Below, in pieces: positions 39,501 to 51,500 of a stretch of 64,000 bases of DNA; position 1 is the first letter of the stretch, and the number at the start of each line of letters is the position of its first letter. Both the position numbers and the translations under genes were made by a program. The DNA lies in NCBI GenBank assembly GCA_964019135.1, contig OZ025265.1, positions 20,435,143 to 20,499,142 of the forward strand. Direction: 5' to 3'. The notes below the pieces were generated by a model. That model was not told where the DNA came from and searched no databases. It saw only the letters and a program-made list of their open reading frames with translations. The stretch is from Arenicola marina (lineage: Eukaryota; Annelida; Polychaeta; Arenicolidae).

Positions 39501-42500
39501 TGTTGTAGATAGACGTAGATAGACGTACATTGTATTAGAAACTGCTTATTCCTCAGTGCTGATGCCGTGATAGTTTGTAAACGTACTTTATGTCATGCAT
39601 GTATGATGAGAACAATGATGAAGATCATGGTCACATACATGGCATGACATTAACGGTTAGTCCGCCTACTAACAGACAACGGCTTCATATATGTTGAAAG
39701 AAAAGGTGAAAGAAAGTTTCAAAGAATGTTTAAAAGAAAGTTTGAAAGCTTGCCAATTGATGTATTAAGAATGGTGAGGTACAGCAGCGCACATTTATTT
39801 ATTCTTCTAAGACTTTGCCTCAGTCCCACACTGTAACCAATGCTGGAAGTCTACAATAATTTACCAATTGATATGTGAAGACCTTCGCTGGAAGCTACAA
39901 TAGAGATCGCGAGAAACGTGTGAATTATTTGTACCTTGACGCTGAGACTGACAAATATGTGAAACTGTCCGCTCTCTCTGTGTGAGTGATAAGTAACTTT
40001 AACATTTAAAATCCTGAACAATATCAGCATAATAATGTTCGTGTTAAAACCGTTTTACAGGACGAGTGATATGACTGCACCAGTCGCGGCAAGGTGATTA
40101 TCTGTTTGTTACATTGTTAACATTGACTAACATGTGTGGGTCACCTTATATGCGGTTGCCTTGAAGGTCAAACTATAGTGTGTATTCATTCATAAGCACT
40201 TCGAGCATGCGTACTTAAGATTTATTTTCACCACCCTTAATAACGCTAACGGAACACGTGGTATATTTTTTAGCTCCAACATTTTGTTTCCTTGAGTTCT
40301 TTGTTTTAGTACTCTGAAAATAATATTATACGTTCGATAGTGATTGACACAATACATTAATGTCGCGTTGTAGCTAACCCGATCTCGCTTCTTTGTGTGT
40401 GTGTCTTTGGTGCTATAACACGGAATGTGTCCCATGTTTCTCACAAAAAATGCTGGCGTTTTCCGCCCATTTACTCACCCTTAGTGGAGGTTATGGCGTA
40501 TCACTGGTGTTACTATAACATTGCTTAACGGAACACTCATATAACAATCTCGCTGTAACACAAAGTATGATGCATGCTACTGTCAACCTAATTTGTGTAA
40601 TTGTGGAAAGCTAATCTGTTTTGATTGGTACTCATTATATGTGTATTTACTAACTTTAGGTGTTAAAAGTTAATTACTTAGATATTATTTCATTTGTTTG
40701 TTTCTTAGAATATGCGGATTTTCTCTGTTAAGCACGTTGGAACGCATATCATTGTGGCTATATTGCTTGAGTAGGGCCTATACCGGAATGTCCTGGTCAC
40801 GGTTACATTATATTACGACATTTGAACCAATTGTAATTATTTCTGTAAAATTGTTTAAGTCGCTGTTAAGTATTACGCACATAACTCGAGAAAGTATTCC
40901 ACATGAATTACGAGAATATGGATAAGTACATATTGAAAATATTGAAAACTGAATTATATTAAAGACGATTATTTAAGGTGAAGTGAGAAATACATCATAT
41001 CCCAGCGTATAACACGGCGTGCCTCACCCTCTGTAATGACCCGACCCCGATCACCGCTACAGACCCACCTCGGAGCCCGTCAAGGCCCCTCCCACACCGG
41101 ACTACAAGTCCCGGGCGGACATCATGCTGTCGCCCACCCCGCCGCCCATCAGGGCGCCCACGCCGACCCAGGTGTGGAAGCACGTGGACCTCCCCAAGTC
41201 CCCGGTGGCGCCCGTCGTCGCGGCGGCGCCCACTCAAGCCGCCGCGCCATGGCAACCGGCCCCCACGACGCCCATCGAGATCAAGTCGATTGCGACGGCG
41301 CCGTCGCCCGTGGTAACGCGCCCCGAGCCGGTGCGCCCCACGCAGGCAAACATCCAGTTGTCTCGCCCGGTGCAGGCGCCGCACGCCCCGCCCAAGGAGT
41401 CGGCCCTCGCCAAGTACATCCAGGACGAGGACAGGTGCGGAGCCCTGTGTGGCCAGCCACTCATCGCATGCTGAGTGTCTTGTGTTGTTTATAGTGGTAT
41501 CACTTCCCATTTTCCATACTGCCCGAGAGTGTGTTTGTCACACAAACCCCATATATATATTGCCCATACACACATTGGCATGAGTTCCTTCCCTGCCTCC
41601 AATGGAGGGCCCCTCTGATGATGGAGTAGTTAACGATGGAGGGGTTAACCGCGGACCGAAATAGGTCCCGGGTTCGAATCCGCGCCCTGGCACCTAATCT
41701 TGGACGTCCCGGGAGGTTCCGTGTCCCAATTTAGCCCGTGGGAGCACAAAAGCGGCCTACACCACCTGATGCCATGCTGGCTGTTACATAGTTACATAGT
41801 TACGTAGATGTTACGTACATGTGTTTTATGAGTGATGCGCACTTCCCTCACGTTGTCATCGACACAAATTTAACGTTTGTAGACATGTGATCGGCATTTA
41901 CGGAAATGTGGGTTTGGCACTTTTGCAAATGTACCGAAGACCACGTCACGATTTGTTTTCCATAAGTAAACGTGTGTTTTGTTGTGTCACTCTATGTGAA
42001 ATATATCCCTTATGTGTCGTATTAATCAGAAGGAAGAAGTCGTTAGATCCATATCTGCAGTGAAATGTTCTTCTGTCAATATAAGCATGTCGATATGTAT
42101 CTGTATGTGTACATCTGTCGATATGTATCTGTATGTGTACATCTGTCAATGTACATTGGAGTGTGTATCTGTCAAGAGTGCATCTATGAAATATACATTT
42201 CAGTATTATATGTGAAATGTACATTTCAGTGTACATCTGTCAGTGTATATCTCTCAGTACATCTTTCAGTGTACAGTGTACACATGCGTGTATGTATTAG
42301 TCTTTGCACCGTAGAGCTGTGTACATATCAGATAGCCCCCCCCCCCTTCCCCTGTCCCTGGTGGCGTACATTTGGTCAGTTTGCCCATGGCTGTGACTTT
42401 CTTCCAGCGCCAAACCCAAGGATGAGGTCGACGACTCCGTCAAGCCCGAGGACAGGTGTGGACACATTTGTGCATGTGGCCCCATCTAGCGGTTCTGTTA

Positions 42501-45500
42501 CACATTTTAGCCACCCTTCCTTTTCCTGCCATGGCATCAATACTAAAACACGGGAAACAACTCTCAGGCGCTTAACCCCCAATTCTGTGTGCTATTGTTA
42601 ATTAATATAATTACGGAAAAGAACTACTTAGCTATAATAAATAGAAACAAAAATCGCGTTAATTTCTTTTAATTTTGCGGTAATTTTCAATTAATCTAAT
42701 ACTTACTAACATAGAAACTCAAATGGCTTTAGACTTATACCTGCGTCAACAGTAATAAAGGCATTATGATAAAAATGAAAATACATTCTCATGAAGCACT
42801 GACACGTTGCTTTGTCCGCTGAGGGGGCTGACTAGTGTATTTAACCAGACTATACACCTTTCATATAAATGGTTAGCCTAGTATGGTCACTAATATGCTA
42901 CAATTCCCCGAATCCCCCTCTTCCATTTCACGACTGCCCCGTGGAGCTTGTTCTTGTTGCAGACAACTAGATGTGTGATCAGAATGAACATCTGATGATT
43001 ATAGTTTACATTTATTATTATTATTATTTACATGTTATTATGGTACTGTTTTGTTGCTAGTGCATGTAATAACGCTGTTCTCTCTTGTGGCTTCTATCTG
43101 TAATGATCATTAACTTGATACAATAATGTCTTTATAACCACATGCGACTCGTTGAAACTTAACATGTCCAGATATCCAGGTGCAGTTACTGCAAAGGATA
43201 TTATGTTTCCATAATTTCCGCCTCTGTAACTATACCATTGATAGCTGATCTTCCCCTGGGGAAATCTTTGTCGTAGGTGGGGGGATTCGTTTGAAGAGTT
43301 TTTATTGGTAGCCATGAGTGACAAACAGAACCGCCTTCAATCTGTGCTTTTCCCGATTCTATCTCCCCTGATTGGCAAGTTTTTAGGACCGACTGATATT
43401 TCACGATATAAGTACATGTGTTACGCCTATTTTGTGATAACAGGGAACCAGCCTACAGGCCTACCGCACAGGGCATGTCATCTATTCTTACATCTTACGC
43501 ATATCTTCCAATAACAGGGAACCAGCCAGCAGGCCTACCGCACAGGAAATGCTATATATTGTTACATCGTACGCATATTTTGTGATAACAGGGAACCGGC
43601 CTACAGGCCTACCGCACAGGAAATGGTCCAGCGCGGACCGGAAACGGAACCTGACGCCGCGGACATGTTCAATCGCGACAACCCGCGACCTCCCAAGTTC
43701 AAGACCCAGATCAAGCCGCAGCTCGATGTGCAGGAGGCCGAGCCGGCCCACTTCGAGTGTCGCCTGGTGCCCATCAACGACCCCGACATGGTGGTCGAGT
43801 GGTACAAGGATGGCAAGCTCCTCAAATCAGGTCAGTGGGTCGTTGGTTGGTTTAAAAATACAATATGTTTCATAATAGGACGCTTTAATGTTCATAGCTG
43901 CGTGGGTGGGTTGTTGGTTGGTTTAAAAAGACGATATTTTTCATAAGAGGACGTTTTAAGCTTCATAGCTGCGTGGGTGGGTTGTTGGTTGGTTTAAAAA
44001 GACGATATTTTTCATAATAGGACGTTTTAGTCTTCATAGCTGCGTAGGTGGGTTGTTGGTTGGTTTAAAAAGACGATATTTTTCATAATAGGACGTTTTA
44101 GTCTTCATAGCTGCGTAGGTGGGTCGTTGGTTGGTTTAAAAATACAATATGTTTCATAATAGGACGCTTTAAGCTTCATAGCACGACAATGGGTAGATAG
44201 GGGTCATGTTTCCTGGATTAAGCTTCTTTGCGAAGAAAGGCATATAGAATATTTATCCTGCACAAAGATAGACATTTGCACATGTGGGGTTGGGTTCGAA
44301 CCACGCACCGGCCGCTTAGAAGTGGTTCAGTTATTATGGGAATCAGTTATTGGGACGTTATCTGTATAATTATTTTCACTTACTAATTTAGGGAGGCAGA
44401 CAAATTTTACATATCTAGACAAATAAAGTAAGAATAAAGTAACAATCCTGCCATGCATTAATATCTTTCTGTGCATGTTTAGGACATCGCTTCAAGCCGA
44501 TGCATGACTTCGGGTTCTGCGCTCTGGACATTCTGTACACGTACCCAGAGGACAATGGCGTCTACATGTGTCACGCCAGCAACAAGTATGGAACTGACTC
44601 CACAGAGGCGGTTGTCAGATGTGCAGGTAACGGCGGGAGCCTTTCACTGAAATAATAGTTTATCTCCTACATTATTCACTTATCATTGCTGCAGTTACTG
44701 GTCAGTTACGCAAGGAAACACATTTCGGCGGTTGGATGTCCCCTGTAGCATTTCCACAGCCACGACTCAATTCTAAATAATAACTGGTAAATAATAAGCA
44801 ATATTCACAGGCATTATTGTAAATCATAAGCATTGGTGCTAAATTATAAAAAAAACATAATGTTTTGTTCGGCCCCTTTGGACTAAATTAGGCCAAGGCA
44901 CCTAAACCATAAGCATTAGTGCTAAATAAGCAGCAGTTTTGCCAAACTTGAAGCGGCCATCATGCTCCATTTCAAGCAATTGTGTTGAACCCCAGGCATT
45001 TGTTTACTATAGTGATCATTGTGTGTGTTTCACAGGCAAGATCTCTGTGATCTACGCCAGCCAGCTGCCCGAGGGCGACAAGAGCATGCGGGTGATCAAC
45101 GCCATGGAGGAAGGCATTCGCAGGTTAGTTTATATGCTTTCTTGTAAGTCCCTCTAGAAAAACTTCGCAGGTATTTTATATGCTTTCTTGTAATTCCCTC
45201 AAGGAAGGCCTCCGCAGGTTAGTTTATATGCCTTCTTGTCATTCCTTCTGTGAAGGCATACGCAGGTTAGTTCATATGCCTTCTTGTCGTTCCCACTATG
45301 AAGGCAGTCGCAGGTTATGTCATATTAATCAGAGTCTGTAAAAGCTAATTCAGTGTACATCTTTTACTTGCAGTTGATTAAGCAAAAAAAAACAACACTC
45401 GCATTTGATGTCATCGCCGGCATTTTGTTACATATCACGCATGGTGCTCTTTTGCAGAGATCAACTGAAGCATGAAGAGCCAGAGACTGGCCCGGAGCCC

Positions 45501-48500
45501 GGCGCTCCCCTGTTTGACCTGATGCCCGAAGCGGTCCAGGTGGAGGAGGGAGATACCGCCAAGTTCATGGTCAAGATCGGAGGTCATCCGCGACCCCGAC
45601 TCACCTGGTGGATCAACGGAGCCATCGTCGTCAATGTGAGCTCCATTTTCCAGTTTCGGTTTCGGTTCCGATATCAATACGCCAGTGCCATTGTTGCCTT
45701 GAAACAGTTTTGGTATTTTTCAATTTAGCCATGGTTTATCCGACGTTATGGCCTTCGTAACCCATACCCGGCAGCATGCCTTGCTCCATGAACAAACACT
45801 CAACTCATGGACAATTCAACTGCAGGTCAGCAGGTCACTGTTTTGGGTTCTGACACCTGCATCATCTGGGGCCCATGTGCATTACACTATCCCCGGGGGT
45901 GTTCCGTGATTTAGTATTGCGTTTATGTACACAAAAGTGGCCTAAAGCTAAAAATCGCCTTTCGGTTCCACCAAACAGAGTCAGCGCTTCCAGCTGCATT
46001 ATGACGGCATGATCCACGTGCTGGACATCCCCAAGGTCCGTGACTACGACCAGGGTACCATCAGGGTGGTTGCTAAGAACCCCCTGGGAGAGGCCGAGTG
46101 TTCGACTACCCTGACCGTCCTGCCCAGAGAGGACTGGAGGTCCAGGTTAAAGCAAGCTCCCAGATGTGAGTGTGGTCTACTCATGCGTCGATAACGATTT
46201 ATGCAATTATGAGTATCTAATTCTAATCAGATGTTGTGCCTGTCACGGAGCTAATTTTATGACATTTATTAGTTTATATATATGTCAACTAGTGTCAACT
46301 AGTCAACTAGTAAAGGACCATATGTCGAAATCGAACCGAAACAAATTCATCGCGTGTGTAAATAATGTATATTCAGGCAAATAAATGTTGCGTGTGTAAA
46401 TAATTTATATTTAGAGAAATAAATGTAGCGTTTGTAAATAATTTATATTTAGGGAAATAAATGTAGCGGTTGTAAGTAATGTAAATAAGCGTGTGTAAAT
46501 AATATATATAAAGTCAAATAAACGTAGCGTGTGTAAATATTTCATATTTAGTCAAATAAATGTGTGTAAATTATGAAATAAAGTTTCATCCAAACATGAT
46601 TGCAGCTACGGTGGAGGTTGAGCTTGAGAAGAAGAAGAAGGTGGAGCTGAGGACTATTGAGCTGGATGTGGCTCTCAGGAAGCCCAAGACCACAGTGATG
46701 GAGCTCAGAGCGCTCGAGAGATGTGAGTACCCGTCCTGGGGAACCTGGGGCCGGCCCGGTAGCCCAGTGGAGCTAGATCGCTCGCCTTGAGTGCTGTGGC
46801 CGCCTGAGAGCCTAACGGCACGTGGATCGGTGGTTCTAGCCCCGCTGTGGCCATATCTGTGTGGTCGCAGGATTAAGATACCATGTCCTTCTTCGCAAAG
46901 AGTAGGGGGTTACCCCCGGGGACATGGCTCCGGTCTTCCCCTCTCCCATTGACGCGATATGACCAAAAGGGGTTAAAGCGTCCTGAATGTACAACCAACC
47001 TTTCGCTCCGAAATTCCCTCCATTTTCGGGCCTATAACCTTCACTTTTAAGTGTCCATTCCACGGTTGTTCGTCAGTTTGCGTGTTATGACCAGTGAGTG
47101 TTTTGTAACAATAGTTGTATGTTGTATGTTAATTGCCATATATATCTATACATATCCACGCTCGTTCCCCAAGGGAGATAGTGTTAATTATTTAGGTCCA
47201 CTGTGCTGTATTTATAACTGGATACGACGAAGAACACTTAAATGATCAGAACAATACTCAATATTTGTAGGTGCCGCCTGCATTGAAATATTTCATAATT
47301 TGTGTTTTCTATGCTTTCCCTGCGTCCTTTCCTAACCCCCGTTTTCTTCCGCAGCCAACCAAGAGCGCGCGCTGAACTACAAGGACGAGGAGGTGCAGCG
47401 CGCTACCATGGAGATGAACCTGCAGCACACGCAGTTTAAGCGCGTGCAGCCCGGCCGCGTGCTCAACGTGTGGGAGCCGACTGCCCACGTGGACAGCGCG
47501 GTGCACATCGCTCGCGCCAGGGCCATGCTCCAAATGCCCGACGACTACCAGCGCACGGAGCACAAATATGTGGTCGAAAAGACGCTACCCGGCAAGAGGG
47601 AACCGCCCACGTTCACCAAGCCGCTGGCCAACATACCCGCCAAGGAGGGACAAGTCGTCAGGTGAGTGACGTAGCAGAGGTTTAAGTTAATTTCTGGGTC
47701 CGATTTTTTTTAATTACCTAGCGTTCTATCGACATTTGACGCTCAATTTGTCGTTTTTTGGTGCGACGTTTTACTGAAACGTTACTTCACAACTATAACT
47801 ATAAATACCAGTTCAGTATTTTCCTCATGTACTACGATTGATGCGTAAGTCGTAGGGTATAGATATAGCATCAATATGATATGGAGTTTCCTTTCCCCAT
47901 TGACGCGGTATAACCATAAAGTGATCAAAGCGTCCTGAATATTCAACCAATCCCATTTTCTCCGCGTCCCAGGATGGAGGTTCTCTACACGGGATTCCCG
48001 ACTCCGGACATCCAGTGGTTCCGCGAGGGCGTGGAGATCCAGCCGTCACGTGACTTCCAGATCAGCACAGCCAACCAGAAATCGTTCCTGGTGATCCCGG
48101 AAGTGTTCATGGAGGACGCCGGGACGTACACCGTCCGGGCGTACAACCAGTTCGGGATGGCCGAGTGCCGCGCCGTACTGACCGTCCAGGAGGACACCAA
48201 CAGGGTCAAGGATGCGCCGCCAGAGTTCCGGGTCCAGATGCACGACATCTCCATCCGGATCAGGGAGCCGGCGACCTTCGACTGCCAGATCACCGGCCAC
48301 CCCAGGCCGGAGGTATACTGGGTCAAGGTCAGTGTCAGTTGTCTATATATATATATCTATCTAATAGTATATATATATTATGTATGTATCTTTATGTATA
48401 TTAATGATAAGCTTTATCCAAAAGACCTCAGGCCCACAGTACAACATGAAAACATATATGTAATAGGTAATATGACTCTATTTGTGGGAGCGTTTATTAT

Positions 48501-51500
48501 ATAAAACGTATTTTATTAGTTACATTTAGTCATTCACGACGTGTTTTTGCCATACCGGAAGTGACGTGACTTGTGACGTTACATGCCAGAATACCAATCT
48601 GGTATTTAGCTTTTTATAATACGGATTCCCTACACGTGTCGCACATATATATATCGATGTGGTGCCGGTTTATCAATTGATAAATTTGACTTCGGTGGCA
48701 ATAAAACCTGTGCTGGGGCTGTTTTTACTTCATTTCATCTAAACAACCTCGGATTTTCATGCTCATGTGTACGCTAAACTGGTTTGAAACACCGACCCAG
48801 CCTCCCTAACTGTAGGACCTTAAAATGATCCGCTTCCTATGATTAACCTGTTTAGAATCCATGGCTAGTCGATATCCTTTGAATACCTCGGGGTTGTATT
48901 TTGTAACAGGATGGCCAGAGAATGACCGACAGCACTCGCTGGAAGTTCATCGTGGAGGAGGAACACGTGACGCTGCTTATCTACGAGGTGCGCCCCGCCG
49001 ACCAGGGTGTCTACGAGTGCAACGTCTTCAACAAGCTGGGCAAGGCAACATGCACCGCCAGGCTCAATGTCGAAGGTGAGATATTGGTGATACTTTTGTT
49101 TTCTTTCATTCAGATATTGGTGATACCTTTTTTTGTGGTGAGATATTGGTGATACCTTTGTTTTCTCGGTGGTGGTGGTGGTGGTGTGTGTGTGTAGGGG
49201 GGGGGGCATCTTGGAATTAAATATGTGCCAAGCAACTTGTAATACTGCAGACATGTCGAAGGTGAGATGCAATACAGGGAGGCAGACGGGAGGGTAAGGA
49301 TTTTCATTAAGATATTGGTGATACCTTTTTCTTGGTGAGATATTGGTGATACCTTTGTTTTCTCGGTGGTGGTGGTGTGTGTGTGCGTGTGGGGTGGGGG
49401 GGGGGGCATCTTGCAATTAAATATATGCCAAGCAACTTGTAATACTGCATACATGTCGAATGTGAGATGCAATACAAGGAGGCAGACGGGGTAGGGATTT
49501 TGCACCTACATATAAATCAAGTGACTGTCACATACAACTTATAATAAAGTTGTGTGTAGGAACTGGTTTTTGTGTGTCATAATATAGTTTGTTATCCTAT
49601 GTACCGGTATATCATTTTTATATTTATATAGTTATAGTTTATATTTATATACATAGCATATCCTTACGTTTATTATTTATATATCGCTGTGTCTGCAATA
49701 TAAAGTATCCCGAGATTAAAAAGAGAAAAAAAAAAAATACATATATGTATATATATATATATCCCGAGAGCCACGTAGTGAGTGACGTCACGTGTCTGGT
49801 ATTCTTGGTGTTGCAGGCCAAGTGGAGCCGACCAAGCAGCAGCCTGTGGCCACACAGCCAATCAGCCACAAGGCCCCGCAGCTGATCGAGCCACTGAGAG
49901 ACCAGCATATCAATGAGGGCGAGTCCCTGACCTTCTCCTGCAAGGTCGTCGCTCAGCCTGGTGAGTTCATATTGGAGTCTATGGGGTACCGTTTAACCAT
50001 GGCAACGACCTTCCAACCCGTGCCTCTAATTCACTCCTGTCAATCCGATGTCATGGTATTATGTTCTTCGCTTAGTATTATTTAATATGGCGATTTGCTG
50101 TCACATGCTGGTCTCATTGGAAATCCATTTATTATTAAAGTATTATTTCATCAGTGTGACCTTATGTAATAATAAAATGATAAATAATACACTTATTATC
50201 CTTAATTATTATTTCACAAATTCAATATCCTATGCAATGATAATAAATACTATTTGAAAGTTACATTACCGGTACGCAATGTTTTCATAACATTCTGTCA
50301 TTTATAGAATTATTACTTATTATGTTAATTTTGAAATTTAATTTGTTCACCTCACATATGCATCCTTTCGAAATATAATCATGTATAATTTGTCAATTTC
50401 TCACTTGTTTCCGCCTACCGCAGAGCCGATCATCCAGTGGTACTACAACAACCAGGTCATCAAGCCGTCCAAGTACTTCCAAATGCAGTCTGGTAACGGC
50501 GTCCACTCGCTGAGCATCGCCGGCGCCTTCCCCGAGGACGAGGGCGTCTACAAGTGCACGGCCAGGAACCAGGCCGGCGAGGTCACCTGCATCGCGCATC
50601 TCAGGGTTACCCGTGAGTCCACAACCTTGGATATTGATTTCACCTTGTCCTCAGACCAGCAAGGCCGCTCCGATAGCTCAGTGGGTTAGAGCGCTCGCAT
50701 TAAGTGCTATGGCCACCTGAGAGCCTGTAACGGGCACGTGGATCGGTCGGTGGTTCGAGCCCCGCTGTGGTCATGTATGTGTGGTCACAGGATAAAGATC
50801 GCATGTCGTTCTTCGGAATAAGTAGGGGGTTACCCCCGGGGACATGACTCCACTCTCCCTTCCTTCTCACATTGACGCGATATGATCAGAATTGGTTAAA
50901 GCGTCGTGAATATAAAACCAATCGTCAGTGGCAATTGTTTTGGGGGAGTAATTTTTATTTAGTTGTTAGATTTGGAATACGTTTCTGATTAGTCGAGCGG
51001 GAGATTACTACTTTTGTATTACTAAATTGTGCTTTAATATTTGCTGTAGTGGAATGTCGATAAGAAACGGCGCTGCGTTTTGAAGAAACTAGAGTATGGC
51101 GACCATAATGACAGGATCGTTATGTTTATTGCTGGCGCAGTTTAGCCCTGAGTGTGCGCAAAACGAGCCTAACACCCCAATCCTGTTCTCTTACCTTCAT
51201 CACCTTCTCGTGTGGTCTTCCAGCAACCATGGCCAGCGAACCTGAGCTGGACCTTCACAAGAACGTCGTGCCGCCAAAGTTCGTGAAACCCATCAACGGA
51301 CTGGACGTTGTCGAGGGCAACCAGGCCGTCTTCGAGGCGGTCGTTGCCGGGCAACCGCCACCGGAAGTGACGTGGTTCCGCGAGGGCCACCAGATCCAGC
51401 ACAGCGAGGAGTTCCAGATCGTGCGCGATGGCGACAAGTGTCTCCTGGTCATTAAGGAGGTCTTCCCCGAGGATTCTGGGATCTTCACCTGCCGCATCAG

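Noticed and set aside
2635-50921. tRNA genes at the GATAGCTCAGTGG...GGTTCG segments
   Set aside because: Heads lack a full cloverleaf and each is followed by the same body and tail, so they are SINEs, not tRNAs.
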